Source of the DNA: Dyella jiangningensis
GTDB lineage: Bacteria; Pseudomonadota; Gammaproteobacteria; Xanthomonadales; Rhodanobacteraceae
Length of the DNA: 64,000 bases
NCBI GenBank assembly: GCA_000632805.1
Contig: CP007444.1
Coordinates: 3,336,772-3,400,771 of the forward strand
Direction: 5' to 3'
Each line of letters opens with the position of its first letter. Within the stretch, counting starts at the first letter, position 1. Below, piece after piece: positions 32,496-43,693 of this stretch. The notes under the pieces are model-generated. The model saw nothing but the letters and a program-made list of their open reading frames with translations, searched no databases and was not told the origin of the DNA. The position numbers and the translations under genes are program-made.

Positions 32496-33770
32496 TTATA
32501 GCGAACGGCGCGGCGCGATCAGCAAATCGCCGAAAAGCAATCCCGCGACCAATGCAATAAGCAACGTAATCAGCAGCATGCCGCTATCCATGCCCAGCGT
32601 GGTATCGCGTTCCAGCAAATAGGAAACACTACGGAAGCCGACGCTTCCCGGGACCAACAGGATTATTCCGGGCTCGCGGATGATGGCTCCCGGGCGATGC
32701 ACGAAACGCGCATACAAATTGGCCAGGCTGCTGAGGGCCAGGCCACCGAGAAAAACGCCGAACGGAGCCGCAGGCAGTTTGCCCGCCAGTGCGCCACCCC
32801 AACGTGTGGCGAGATAACCCATCACGACCGCGGCCATCACCACCAGCCAGTCGCGCCGTGCGGCCCGGAAGGAAACAGCAAAAGCAAACGCGCCCACCAG
32901 CAAGGCCGGGTAATCGGTCCACGACGGCAGCGGGGTCAGCGCGTAATCACGCCCTTCGATGCCGAAGGCATTGCACAGCTGCGTCGCGGCGACCGTGCCG
33001 AAGGTGAGCTTGATCAGCGTGGCGATGGCGCCACCCATGCGCGCCACCCCCGCCACGAGATGCTGGCTGGATATTTCGCGCACCGCCGTAGTGAGCGACA
33101 TGCCAGGCATCAGCACGATGAGACCAGCGAGAATCACCGACTTGATCGCCAGCGGCACCAGAAACTGGCTCACCACGATGGCGATGACGGTGGCGACCAG
33201 GGCGCTGATCGCCTCGCTGGCCACGGCCAGGCGCGGACGCGTGGCCGAAAGTACCGTGATGCTGCCGATGATGAGCCCGATCAGCGCTGCCGTGAGCAGA
33301 TCGGCCCACGAGCTGTGCAGCAGCAGCGCCACCACGCTGGCCGCCGCGAGGCCATAACTGGCAATCACGCCGGCCTGTTCGCGACGGGTGTCCGGCCGGC
33401 CAAGCTCACGCAGGCGCCGGAAACCTTCACGCAGCTCGATGTCACCGGCAATGACCTTGTCCGCAATGGCGTCCGCTTCGCTGAGGCGCGCCAGGTTCAC
33501 ATCGCCCGGCGCCAGCCGCATCACCTGGGTGACCTGGGCGACTTCGTCCTCGCCCTGATCCAGGTCGGTGAAGGAAATGATGATCGCAGTGGGGCTGGAC
33601 CAGACATCCGCCAACAGGCCCAGCCGCTGGGCCGCCCCGCCGATGGCCCCTTCCAGGCGCGGCGCGGCCGTGCCGTACTGGTGCAGGCGGCGCGCCAGCT
33701 CCAGCAAAAAGGCGATACGGGTGTTCAGCGGCGCGGTTGCCAGGGGCGTCACGACCAACGGATGGTTCAT
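32496..33770 (-). CDS. Threonine/serine exporter family protein (ThrE-like)
   Basis: A 424-residue inner-membrane protein with the two ThrE domains fused. The N-terminal half has a cytoplasmic region (RIAFLLELARRLHQYGTAAPRLEGAI...) and five hydrophobic helices. The C-terminal half (about 285-420) has another five. In Corynebacterium ThrE exports threonine and serine. Substrate specificity cannot be derived here. The ATG at 33770 begins just before the conserved cytoplasmic region. It converges on the H-NS gene. A REP pair lies upstream, towards glnS. Confidence 0.85.
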   Translation of the reverse strand: MNHPLVVTPLATAPLNTRIAFLLELARRLHQYGTAAPRLEGAIGGAAQRLGLLADVWSSPTAIIISFTDLDQGEDEVAQVTQVMRLAPGDVNLARLSEADAIADKVIAGDIELREGFRRLRELGRPDTRREQAGVIASYGLAAASVVALLLHSSWADLLTAALIGLIIGSITVLSATRPRLAVASEAISALVATVIAIVVSQFLVPLAIKSVILAGLIVLMPGMSLTTAVREISSQHLVAGVARMGGAIATLIKLTFGTVAATQLCNAFGIEGRDYALTPLPSWTDYPALLVGAFAFAVSFRAARRDWLVVMAAVVMGYLATRWGGALAGKLPAAPFGVFLGGLALSSLANLYARFVHRPGAIIREPGIILLVPGSVGFRSVSYLLERDTTLGMDSGMLLITLLIALVAGLLFGDLLIAPRRSL

Positions 33771-33902
33771 CGTGCGCGGACCCGCTTCGGGCAGGCCGCG
33801 GGCAGCGAAAAGGCGATAGGGAAGGAATCCGTGGGCATGCCGCTAGTAGACCTGATTTGGATGGCCATTGTCAGCGATGCCTCTCTCGCCTGGCGTCCTT
33901 TC

Positions 33903-34025
33903 GCAGGAGCGCACCCAGTGCGCGAAAAGCCTTTATGCGTGCGACGTGGAGCGCTGGATTTGGCGACAACCCACCTCTTCGGCAACGCCTACCTCTGCGG
34001 TCGGGCACTGGGTGCGCTCCTACAG
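33903..34025. repeat. Inverted REP pair in the ThrE/glnS intergenic region
   Basis: The forward copy at 33903-33925 (GCAGGAGCGCACCCAGTGCG) and an inverted copy at about 34001-34025 lie in the 347-bp gap between divergent genes. The remainder (33771-33902 and 34026-34117) must hold both promoters, but no clear boxes were found. Confidence 0.85.
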
Positions 34026-34117
34026 GGGGGGCATGCTGAATCCGGGGGGGAAACACCCCCATCTAGGACAAGGTAAACTTGGCGGTTCCGCCACCTCGTA
34101 CGGGTTTCGAGTTTCCG

Positions 34118-35887
<1,770 letters not shown>

Positions 35888-35911
35888 CGCAGGCATCACA
35901 GGGAACGTCGC

Positions 35912-36469
35912 ATGCTCAGTCTTCAGATTCACCTGACCCTGCCGCCGTGGATCGGCGATGTGGTCGACGAGCGGAAGCGCTACGTCACCGACGAGGAGCG
36001 CGTGGGTTTGGCGATCGAACTGTCACGACGCAACATCGAGCATGGACAGGGCGGCCCGTTCGGCGCTGCCGTGTTCAATGCCGATGGCCGCGTCGTGTCC
36101 GTGGGCGTCAATCGCGTGGTGCCGCAGACCTGCTCGGTCGCGCACGCCGAGATGATGGCGTACATGACCGCGCAGCAGCGCCTCGCCGCCTTCCGCCTCA
36201 ACCAGGACGGCGGCAGCTACACGCTGGCCACCAGTGCGCAGCCGTGTTGCCAGTGCTACGGCGCCACCGTGTGGGCCGGCGTGGACGAATTGCTGATCGG
36301 CGCGCGCGCCGCGGACGTCGAGGAACTCACCGAGTTCGACGAAGGTCCGCTGCCTGCGGACTGGGTGGGCGAGCTGGAGCAGCGTGGCATTGCCGTACGC
36401 CGGGACATCCTGCGCGACGAAGCGCGCACTGTGCTTGCCGCCTATGGCCAGACCGGGCAGCACTATTGA
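35912..36469 (+). CDS. Zinc-dependent nucleoside deaminase
   Basis: A 185-residue member of the cytidine/deoxycytidylate deaminase fold. The zinc site is intact: HAEMMA (histidine ligand and proton-shuttling glutamate) and AQPCCQCYGA (the two cysteine ligands of PCxxC). The GGPFGAAVF opening resembles guanine and nucleoside deaminases more than tRNA adenosine deaminase, and the length exceeds TadA. The exact base is unknown. Its stop TGA overlaps the TTG start of the next gene (TTGA), a sign of translational coupling. Confidence 0.85.
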   Translation: MLSLQIHLTLPPWIGDVVDERKRYVTDEERVGLAIELSRRNIEHGQGGPFGAAVFNADGRVVSVGVNRVVPQTCSVAHAEMMAYMTAQQRLAAFRLNQDGGSYTLATSAQPCCQCYGATVWAGVDELLIGARAADVEELTEFDEGPLPADWVGELEQRGIAVRRDILRDEARTVLAAYGQTGQHY

Positions 36470-37203
36470 GCCGCCTGCGCGCAGCCTTGCCGCTGATCCT
36501 GCTGGTCGTGGCCGGCATCGTGTTGTTCAGCTCGGGCGCGCTCGATCGCCTGCATCCCGAACAACTGGTGACGCACCAGGCGCAGTTGCGCGCCGACATC
36601 GACAATTCGCCGTGGCTCAGCCGCGTCGCCTTCATCGGACTGCTTACGCTCGCCATGTCCACCGGCATCCCGGGCACCGTCGTCATCATCATGGCGGGTG
36701 GTTTTGCCTTTGGCGCCCTGGAAGGCAGCATCTACGGTTCCATCGGGCTAACGCTGGGCACGCTGATCCTGTTTCTGGCCAGTCGCTACGCCTTCGGCAC
36801 CGGCAGCAAGCATCCGCCGGCCATCGTCGACAAACTGCACCACGGGTTCGAGCGACACCCGGTCGCCTACACGCTATTCCTGCGCTTCATACCGGTGGCG
36901 CCATTCGGATTGATCACGGTGGGGCTTGCCTGGCTGCGCTGTCCGCTGTGGTTGTTTCTCGGCGCGAGCTGGCTGGGTGGCACCGTCTCCCTGATTTTCG
37001 AGACATCCATCGGTGCAGGACTCGGCCAGGCGCTGGCTGAAAGCAACGGCCATTTCGGTCTAGGCCTTCTGATGCAGCGATCGATCTGGATGCCGCTGAG
37101 CGCCATCGGTCTGCTCGCCCTGCTGCCCTTGCTGGTCGAGCGCTTCAGCCGTCGCCGACGCCGGGCCGCATTGGCCGCCTCGGCGAATTCCCACGAACAC
37201 TGA
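36466..37203 (+). CDS. TVP38/TMEM64 (VTT-domain) membrane protein
   Basis: A 245-residue inner-membrane protein of the DedA-related VTT superfamily. The core signature is GIPGTVVIIMAGGFAFGALEGSIYG, followed by LFLRFIPVAPFGLITVGLAWL, the paired re-entrant motifs with a conserved arginine. Relatives act in lipid scrambling or membrane homeostasis. The start is a TTG that overlaps the stop of the deaminase gene; no ATG precedes the first helix (LPLILLVVAGIVLF). A strongly basic cytoplasmic tail (RFSRRRRRAAL) closes the protein. Confidence 0.85.
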   Translation: MSRLRAALPLILLVVAGIVLFSSGALDRLHPEQLVTHQAQLRADIDNSPWLSRVAFIGLLTLAMSTGIPGTVVIIMAGGFAFGALEGSIYGSIGLTLGTLILFLASRYAFGTGSKHPPAIVDKLHHGFERHPVAYTLFLRFIPVAPFGLITVGLAWLRCPLWLFLGASWLGGTVSLIFETSIGAGLGQALAESNGHFGLGLLMQRSIWMPLSAIGLLALLPLLVERFSRRRRRAALAASANSHEH

Positions 37204-37303
37204 AACGATAGACCTCGGCCAATGGGCTAGCTGCCCAACCTCATGAATCGCGCTAGGCTGGCGGCGCCTGGTGGATGGGCGCCGGGAAAGGGGTCAATGG
37301 CCG

Positions 37304-39208
37304 ATGGGTGCAGGGGCGAACTCCCGAGCGGGACGGTGGTGGCGGCGTACATCGCTGATGCAGCGATTGGCCCTGGTCGCGCTCGTGCCCACGCTGGTGA
37401 CCGCCACGCTGCTGGTGGTCATCCTTACCCAGCACCAGCTCAACAGCCTGCGCGGGATGGCGCAGATCACCGCGGACGCGATTGCCACGCAGGCCGCTTC
37501 GGTTTCCACCACCGCACTGCGTGACATGCAGCGTCGCGAACTGGTGCGCATCGCAGAGTCGATCGGCGACCTGCCCCACGTCGCGCGTGTGCAGATCCGG
37601 GCGGCAGATGGCGAGATCCTGGCGGACAACCTCGGCCGCAGCGGCGGTGGCAATGCAGAGACGCTCACGGTAGTTCGCGATGTCGTCGATGCCGAACAAC
37701 CCGGCCGGCCCGTACTGGGTTCGGTCATGGTGGATGTCAGCCTCAGCGACGCCATTGCCGCGCAGCAGGCGAGCCTGCGCAATGCACTCTTCGCGCTTGC
37801 GCTGAGCGTACTGGTCGCCGCGGTGATCGGCTGGCAGGCGGCGCGCTGGATGAGCGCGCCGCTGCGGCGCCTCGTGGCCGCCGTGCATCAACTGGGGCGG
37901 GGTGATCGCCACGTCGAGGTGGAAGTCACCGACCAGACCGAAATCGGCGAACTTCAGCGTGGTTTCAACAGCGCCGCGCTGGCGTTGTTCGATGTCCAGC
38001 GCAGCATGGAAAAAGAGATCGAGCACGCCACGGTGGAACTGGCACGCAAGAACGCCGCGCTGGAGGCGGCCAGCGTGGCCAAGGCACGCTTTCTCGCAGC
38101 GGCCTCGCACGACCTGCGCCAGCCGCTCTACGCGTTGACCCTGTTCTCCTCGTCACTGGCCGAAGACGAGCGTGACCCGATCCGGCTCGATCGCATCGCG
38201 CACATCCAGGAATGCGTGGAGGCGCTCGACCATCTCTTCAGCGAACTGCTCGACCTCTCGCGCCTGGAAACCGGCGCCATGCAGATCGAGATCACCGAAT
38301 TCCCGCTCGACCAGGTGCTGGAGGAAGTGAGCCGCAACTTCCGCATGATCGCCGAGCAGCACGGACTGCGCCTGATCATGCGCACGACGGATGTCTGGGT
38401 CCGCAGCGACCGCACGATGCTCGCACGCATCCTCAACAACCTGGTGAGCAATGCCCTGCGCTACACGCACGAGGGCGGTGTGCTGGTGGTCGCGCGTCGC
38501 CGCAGCGACGGCACCGTGCGACTGGACGTGTGGGATACCGGCACCGGCATCGCGCCCGAACATCAGGCTCGGGTTTTCGACGAGTTCTACCGCGTGGAAT
38601 GCCACGGCAACCACGAGCACGACACCGGCCCGAGACGCGGCCTTGGCCTTGGCCTCGCCACCGTGCAGCGCCTGGCAGAACTGCTCGATACGCAGGTGCA
38701 ACTGAAGTCAGCGCCCGGCCGCGGCAGCGTCTTCAGCTTCCACCTTCCCCAGGTACCCGCCCAGCAAGTGCCGCACGCTGCGGACGACGAGACCCCGCTG
38801 GACGTGTCGGGCATGCGCGTGCTGGTGATCGACGACGAGCCGGCGATTCTCTCAGGCATCCGCTATCTGCTGCGTAGCTGGGGTTGCGAGGTGGCCGTCG
38901 CGGAGGACCGCACGCAGGCCATGCTTGCCGCCGAGGAGTGGCCTATGCCGCCGGACATCGTGATATCCGACCTGCGCCTGCGCGACGGCGAGAGCGGACT
39001 GGACGTGCTCGCCGCGCTTGACCAGCACTACCAGCGCGACGGCAACGCGCCGTTTTCGCGCCTGTTGATCACCGGCGAAACGCGCAGCGACCGTCTACGC
39101 GAAATCATGGCCGCTCGCATTCCCGTGCTCTACAAGCCGGTATCGCCCGAGCAGCTGCGCGAGGCCATGGTGGCGGCCTGGACCACCAACAAGGCCACGG
39201 TGGCCTGA
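37304..39208 (+). CDS. Hybrid sensor histidine kinase with C-terminal receiver
   Basis: A protein of about 634 residues. A first membrane helix (about 20-42) and a second (about 160-178) bracket a periplasmic sensor of about 115 residues. HAMP, a dimerisation/phosphoacceptor domain with SHDLRQPLYAL, a HATPase domain (NNLVSNALRYT, DTGTGIAPE, GLGLGLATV) and a receiver (VIDDEPA, phospho-Asp in SDLRL, LITGET, YKPV) follow. The RQPL type of phosphoacceptor recalls NahK/ErcS-like kinases that work with NarL-type regulators, and one such regulator lies 2 kb downstream. The ATG at 37304 has AAGGGG 10 bp upstream; a GTG at 37271 is also possible. Signal unknown. Confidence 0.88.
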   Translation: MGAGANSRAGRWWRRTSLMQRLALVALVPTLVTATLLVVILTQHQLNSLRGMAQITADAIATQAASVSTTALRDMQRRELVRIAESIGDLPHVARVQIRAADGEILADNLGRSGGGNAETLTVVRDVVDAEQPGRPVLGSVMVDVSLSDAIAAQQASLRNALFALALSVLVAAVIGWQAARWMSAPLRRLVAAVHQLGRGDRHVEVEVTDQTEIGELQRGFNSAALALFDVQRSMEKEIEHATVELARKNAALEAASVAKARFLAAASHDLRQPLYALTLFSSSLAEDERDPIRLDRIAHIQECVEALDHLFSELLDLSRLETGAMQIEITEFPLDQVLEEVSRNFRMIAEQHGLRLIMRTTDVWVRSDRTMLARILNNLVSNALRYTHEGGVLVVARRRSDGTVRLDVWDTGTGIAPEHQARVFDEFYRVECHGNHEHDTGPRRGLGLGLATVQRLAELLDTQVQLKSAPGRGSVFSFHLPQVPAQQVPHAADDETPLDVSGMRVLVIDDEPAILSGIRYLLRSWGCEVAVAEDRTQAMLAAEEWPMPPDIVISDLRLRDGESGLDVLAALDQHYQRDGNAPFSRLLITGETRSDRLREIMAARIPVLYKPVSPEQLREAMVAAWTTNKATVA

Positions 39209-39224
39209 GCCGGCAAGCGCAATC

Positions 39225-41027
39225 TCAGCTTTCCGCTGCGATGCGCCGTGCCAGCAGGCGATCGGCCGACAGGAAGCGACCGAACAGGTCATCGACGAAA
39301 TCGCCGCTCGGGGCGCTTGGACGCGCGCCACCGGTGAGATAGAGACCGCACCAGAGCAACCGACGCCCGGTGCTGCCCTCGCCGGCCATCAGCCGGTCGA
39401 GGAAAACCTGCAGGCCACGCTGCAATGTTGGCAGCGATTGCAGGAACGCGAACACTTCACGGCGCCCATGGGCATGCCGCTGTACAGCCAAGGCAGCCAT
39501 GGCCGCCCCTCGGAGGCGATGCCCCACCTCTTCGCCGCGGACGTCCATACGTCCATGAAACGTCATCGTTCCGGGCGAGATGGCGACGCGCCAGCCCAGC
39601 ACGCGCCTGAACACCGCCGAAGGCAGGGTCGACCTGACGGCGGCATGGCCCGGCAACGCTTCCAGGCCGGTCACCACGACGTACAACGGCAGCTGCAGCT
39701 GCAGGTGCCGCGTCGCCTCGCTGGCCATTTCCTGCAGCCGCGCCGCGCGGGCGCTGATCTGCGTCGGTGAATCCAGCAGGCTTTGCGCCGAGACGCAGAC
39801 GACCATGCCATCCAGCGGAAGCTTGCGGCGTTCGCGCGCCAACAAGGCGAGCGCCTGCGACCAGGACGAAGGCTGCCCGTGAGGCTCGGCGGCTGTTTGC
39901 AGCAGGTATCCGCCCGGCTCGATCGCCACCACCGAGCGGAAGATCCACCAATACCATGGCCTGGCCTCGTTGTTCGCGGCGGCGTTGCGCGCATGCGGCG
40001 CGTGCGCGGCAGCCTGCAACAGGCTGCGCACTTCCGCCGAGCTGTCGCCGAGAAACATCAGCCAGGGGTGCCGGGACAACTTTCGCCATTCGCCACGACG
40101 ACGAAAGGGATGCAACACGGCGCCACGCACGTGTCGCGCGGCATCGAGCAAGGCCGACCAGACGTCACCGACCCCATAACTGGCCTCCGGATGCGAAGCG
40201 ACGCGCGTATGCGTACGCATCACTACCAGCCGGTGCCAGGCGAGTGCACCAGCCCAGGCCAGCGCGCTCACGGCCACCACGGCAAGTCCCAGCAGCGACC
40301 AGGTTTCCGCGGAGATCCCGTGACTGAAAACCGGCGCCACGAAGGTCACCAGCACCGGCAACACCACCGCCGTGGCAACGAACGGCACCGAGCGTCGCCC
40401 CATCCATGAGGCAGGCAGCCGGAGCGGCGGCGATCCCGGCGCAAGATACGGTTGCGGGGTAATCGGCTCACGCTGCAACGACTGCAACACGCCGGTCGCC
40501 GTGACGCTGGAACGGCAGTACAAGGCCTTGATCCTGCCTAGCTCGCCGCTGTCGTCCTGCTCGTAGTAATACTGGCCGGCATAGCCGAGCATCAGCGCCA
40601 TGCCGAATACCTCGCGAACCTCTTCCGCCGTGGGCGGCAGGCGGGCGAGATGGTCGAAGAATTCGCTGGCGGCGCCGGACGTGCCGAACAGATCCAATTG
40701 CAGCGGGCTGGCCAGATGTTTCCACTCGTCCTGGCGCATGACGATCTCGTCGAACCAGGCGACCGCGGCGAAGCCCGCCATCTCGACGTCGGCGAGGGCC
40801 TTGCCCGCCGCAAGCGCCTTGCCACGTGCTTCGTCCATGATGGCGCGGGCACGCGCCTGCACTGTTGCCAGCTCGCCCGGGCCGTCAGCCGTCGAAGCCT
40901 GCTCTTCGATGAGCAAGCCGTACGCGAACAAAGGTGCGTAACACTCCAGCAGCCGCATGACACCCATGGCTCCGAAGTCAAGGCAAGCGCCACGCGCGTC
41001 GCCCGACCCGTTCGCACCGTCTCCCAT
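39225..41027 (-). CDS. TssL(DotU)-TssM(IcmF) fusion protein, orphan
   Basis: A 600-residue protein. Residues about 24-170 match the cytoplasmic DotU/TssL domain (LLECYAPLFAYGLLI, WFDEIVM, FGMALMLGYAGQYY). Two membrane helices follow (about 213-233 and 243-266). Residues about 318-600 follow the IcmF/TssM N-terminal NTPase and linker region: PWYWWIFRSVVAIEPGGYLL, LPLYVVVTGLEALPG, LWCGLYLTGGARP and a FVDDLFGRFLSADRLL end. The Walker A is degenerate (PWLMFLGDSSAEVRSLL, without GKT) and the TKxD-like motif reads TGLE, so NTP hydrolysis is unlikely. The TssM periplasmic part is absent. No other secretion gene is nearby. Starts at 41027 or 40967 are possible. Confidence 0.75.
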   Translation of the reverse strand: MGDGANGSGDARGACLDFGAMGVMRLLECYAPLFAYGLLIEEQASTADGPGELATVQARARAIMDEARGKALAAGKALADVEMAGFAAVAWFDEIVMRQDEWKHLASPLQLDLFGTSGAASEFFDHLARLPPTAEEVREVFGMALMLGYAGQYYYEQDDSGELGRIKALYCRSSVTATGVLQSLQREPITPQPYLAPGSPPLRLPASWMGRRSVPFVATAVVLPVLVTFVAPVFSHGISAETWSLLGLAVVAVSALAWAGALAWHRLVVMRTHTRVASHPEASYGVGDVWSALLDAARHVRGAVLHPFRRRGEWRKLSRHPWLMFLGDSSAEVRSLLQAAAHAPHARNAAANNEARPWYWWIFRSVVAIEPGGYLLQTAAEPHGQPSSWSQALALLARERRKLPLDGMVVCVSAQSLLDSPTQISARAARLQEMASEATRHLQLQLPLYVVVTGLEALPGHAAVRSTLPSAVFRRVLGWRVAISPGTMTFHGRMDVRGEEVGHRLRGAAMAALAVQRHAHGRREVFAFLQSLPTLQRGLQVFLDRLMAGEGSTGRRLLWCGLYLTGGARPSAPSGDFVDDLFGRFLSADRLLARRIAAES

Positions 41028-41259
41028 CAAGACAAAACTCACGCAGCGCCATGCCGCCGGCGCCGCCCCTGTCGCTGCGCGATGGACCACTTCCATTCGC
41101 ACGCGCTGATTCTCTCGGCCGCTCACACGGTGGGCCATATGACCTTATGACTAGACCGTTCGTAAGCGCCGCCAGGTTGCCGTATCAGCGGGCTGGGGCT
41201 ATGTTGCGTTCGCGAATGCACGGCGATGGGAGAGCCGTGCGCGCGTCTTGGGGAACAAC

Positions 41260-41949
41260 ATGCGCATACTGATTGCGGACGACCATCGACTGATTGTCGA
41301 AGGGGTCAAGCTCAAGCTGGCCGAGCTTGGGCCAGACACCGATTTTGTCACCGCCATGGACATGGCCGAGCTGCGCGATGCGATACATGCACCCGACGCA
41401 GCATCCTTGTCACTCGCGCTGGTGGATCTGGCCATGCCCGGGGTGCGCGGGAACGAGCATCTGACGGAGGTGATCGAGCAGCTGCCCAAACTTCCCGTCA
41501 TCGTGTTGTCGGGGGTGGAAGATCCGAACCTGATGAAGAACCTGCTCGCGATGGGCGTGCAAGGTTTCATCCCCAAGGCTTATTCGCCTGACGTCATGCT
41601 GTCCGCGGTACGGCTGGTTCTGTCTGGCGGCATGTACGTGCCGCCGCTGATGCTGCAGGAACGCAGCGATGGAGCTTCCAACGGCGCGGCCACCACGGCG
41701 GCACAACCGCCCGCGCCGGCAGCCGCCTCGCCCGATTCACTCGAAGAACGCCTGCGCAAGTTGCTTACCGAACGCCAGATCGACGTGCTGCGGCTGCTCT
41801 CGCAGGGCAAGCCGAACAAGCTGATCGCGCGCGACCTGGGCATCAGCGAGGGCACGGTGAAGATCCATCTGGCCGCCATTTTCCGTGCACTCAATGTGCG
41901 CAATCGCGTGGAGGCGGTGGTCGCCTCGCGGCGTATCAGCGGCCTGTAG
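41260..41949 (+). CDS. NarL/FixJ-family response regulator
   Basis: A 229-residue two-component regulator. The N-terminal receiver (about 1-120) has ILIADDH, the phospho-Asp in ALVDLAMPG, VLSGVE and the lysine of FIPKAYS. An alanine/proline linker leads to a LuxR-type helix-turn-helix (about 165-225: LTERQIDVLRLLSQGKPNKLIARDLGISEGTVKIHL). The ATG at 41260 was chosen over an upstream TTG because GGGGA lies just before it. It is divergent from the TssL-TssM fusion gene across 232 bp, and is followed by the PhnD-like gene. A plausible partner of the two histidine kinases flanking it. Confidence 0.92.
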   Translation: MRILIADDHRLIVEGVKLKLAELGPDTDFVTAMDMAELRDAIHAPDAASLSLALVDLAMPGVRGNEHLTEVIEQLPKLPVIVLSGVEDPNLMKNLLAMGVQGFIPKAYSPDVMLSAVRLVLSGGMYVPPLMLQERSDGASNGAATTAAQPPAPAAASPDSLEERLRKLLTERQIDVLRLLSQGKPNKLIARDLGISEGTVKIHLAAIFRALNVRNRVEAVVASRRISGL

Positions 41950-42053
41950 CATTCACCCGGCCGTGACCGACGCCGCGTATGCTGCCCGCACGCCGCAGGC
42001 GCCGGTTGCTGCCGGAGTCGCCTGATGCTCACTGGGGGAATGCCGTCTTGCCG

Positions 42054-43103
42054 ATGGGATGGGTGACAAACCTCAGGCGCCGTTCCACCTGGTGGTCCGC
42101 CATCGGCCTTCTGCTGGTCTGCGTGTTCTGCATGCCGGTGCATGCGGCGCAACCGGCCAGCCCGCCGCACGACGCCAAGCACATCAGCGCCCTCACCTTC
42201 GGCATCCTGCCGATTGGCGGCCCGTCGGAGTCACTGGCCGCCTGGCGACCCATGCTGGACGACCTCAGTCATAACCTGGGGCTGCCCATCCACAGCATCT
42301 CGGTCAGCACGTACGAAGGCCTTGGCCAGGCGCTCGCCGAGGAACGTGTCGACTTCGCTTTCGTGTCCGGCCGCCTGGCGCTCGATGCGGTGACCCACGA
42401 TCGCATGCAGGTCATCGCGCAACTGACGCGCACCAATGGCTCGCGCGGCTATTACTCGGTACTGCTGGTCGCCAAGGATTCGCCGCTCCGCAGCGTGGAC
42501 GACATGTTCAAGCAGCCTGGCCGCCTGCGCTATGCGCGAGGCGAGGTGCTTTCGGTATCAGGCTACCTGGTGCCGGAAACCCAGCTGTTCGCCAATCGCC
42601 GACTGGACTCGGATACCTTCTTCGCCAATGTCACCGTCGACAACCACCAGAACAACGCGCTGGCGGTCGCCAACAATGAGGTCGACGTCGCCACCAACAA
42701 CACGGCAGACATGGAGCGCTTCGCCAAGCGCTTTCCCGACCAGTTCGCGCGGCTGCGGGTGTTGTGGACATCCAGCCTGATTCCGCACGCTGTGGTGGTG
42801 ATGCGCGAAGACCTGCCCGTCGAGCTTCGGCAACGCGTGACCGCCGCACTCACCTCCTACGGCAGCGGCAAGAACGCCCAGGCCGAACTGGCCAAGCTGC
42901 AGCTGATCCATGACATCAGCGGTTTTGCGCCCGCCGGCAACGAGACGCTGGTGCCGTTCGCGGACATCGAGTTCAACCTTGACCGGCGGCGCGCCTATAG
43001 CGCGCAATGGGTCAGCGACACCGCCATGCAGGCGCGCCTGCACAAGATCGACACCGAGCACCAGGCCCTGGTGCATGAGTTGATGGCGCCGACGAAACCG
43101 TAA
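42054..43103 (+). CDS. PhnD-like periplasmic substrate-binding protein without transporter
   Basis: A 349-residue protein of the PhnD/SsuA/transferrin fold. After a basic N-terminus and signal segment (AIGLLLVCVFCMPVHAA), the binding-protein pattern is seen in LTFGILPIGGPSESLAAWRPML, VDFAFVSGRLALDA, SVLLVAKDSPLRSVDDM and the duplicated lobe (NNEVDVATNNTADME). Relatives bind phosphonates, sulfonates or other anions. No permease or ATPase gene is nearby. Instead a response regulator precedes it and a histidine kinase follows, so a sensory role is likely. Start: ATG 42054, or TTG 42048, which has a better-placed GGGGGA site. Confidence 0.82.
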   Translation: MGWVTNLRRRSTWWSAIGLLLVCVFCMPVHAAQPASPPHDAKHISALTFGILPIGGPSESLAAWRPMLDDLSHNLGLPIHSISVSTYEGLGQALAEERVDFAFVSGRLALDAVTHDRMQVIAQLTRTNGSRGYYSVLLVAKDSPLRSVDDMFKQPGRLRYARGEVLSVSGYLVPETQLFANRRLDSDTFFANVTVDNHQNNALAVANNEVDVATNNTADMERFAKRFPDQFARLRVLWTSSLIPHAVVVMREDLPVELRQRVTAALTSYGSGKNAQAELAKLQLIHDISGFAPAGNETLVPFADIEFNLDRRRAYSAQWVSDTAMQARLHKIDTEHQALVHELMAPTKP

Positions 43104-43128
43104 ACGCGGCGCCAGCCCAGGCGCCGCC

Positions 43129-43161
43129 GCGCGAGCGTCCACCGGGAGCGGACGCTCGCGC
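43129..43161. terminator. Long hairpin between convergent genes
   Basis: GCGCGAGCGTCC and its exact complement form a 12-bp stem with a 9-nt loop, 26 bp after the PhnD-like stop and 11 bp from the DUF3617 stop. There is no U-tract on either side; a bidirectional terminator or a repeat is possible. Confidence 0.5.
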
Positions 43162-43171
43162 CAGGCAACAC

Positions 43172-43693
43172 TCAGTGGTGCTGCATATCCTTGATGTTCA
43201 TGGTGCTGCCATTGGGCATGACCATGTCGCCGGGCTTCTGGCCCGCCGGGCACTCGCCGACCCAACGGCCCGAGCTGGTCATCGTCATTTCGCTCTGGCC
43301 CATCACGGCAGGCTCGTACTTCATGTGGCCTTCGGTGCGATAGGCCGTGTCGCCATCGAACTTGGTTTCGCTGTGGCTGGTCATGTTGACCGCGCCATTG
43401 GGCGTGTTGAGCTTGCAGACGGCATCGGACACGACCGTAGCGCCCTGCACGTTGACGTTGAACTTGCTGCACATCTGGCCGCTCATCTGCGAACCCATCT
43501 TGTACATCGCCTGGTCGGTATCCGCGTCCAGGCAGAGCTTCATCGTCTGCGCATGGCCGCCCATGCCGGACGTTTGCGTTTCCCACAGGCCGGGCTTGCG
43601 CTTGGGCATGTTGGCCGGAAGATCCTGCGCCAGGCACGCGGAAGCGAACCCAAGCAGGGCGATGGCGAGCAGCAGGCTGCGTGATGCGGACAT
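43172..43693 (-). CDS. DUF3617 domain-containing secreted protein
   Basis: A 173-residue protein with a signal peptide (RSLLLAIALLGFASACLA) and the DUF3617 pattern: RKPGLWETQTSGMGG near the N-terminus, repeated methionines, and cysteines at conserved spacing (LCLD, MCSKFNV, VCKLN, ECPAG). The signal peptide has a cysteine (ASAC) that could be a lipobox, so lipidation is possible. Function is unknown; such proteins are widespread periplasmic proteins in proteobacteria. The ATG at 43693 has a GGAG site 9 bp upstream. Its terminal helix ends in a histidine pair (QHH). Confidence 0.82.
   Translation of the reverse strand: MSASRSLLLAIALLGFASACLAQDLPANMPKRKPGLWETQTSGMGGHAQTMKLCLDADTDQAMYKMGSQMSGQMCSKFNVNVQGATVVSDAVCKLNTPNGAVNMTSHSETKFDGDTAYRTEGHMKYEPAVMGQSEMTMTSSGRWVGECPAGQKPGDMVMPNGSTMNIKDMQHH

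Noticed and set aside
32697-34076. A 459-residue plus-strand frame opposite the ThrE-type gene
   Set aside because: Antisense to a membrane-protein gene and runs through a REP pair; no start signal.
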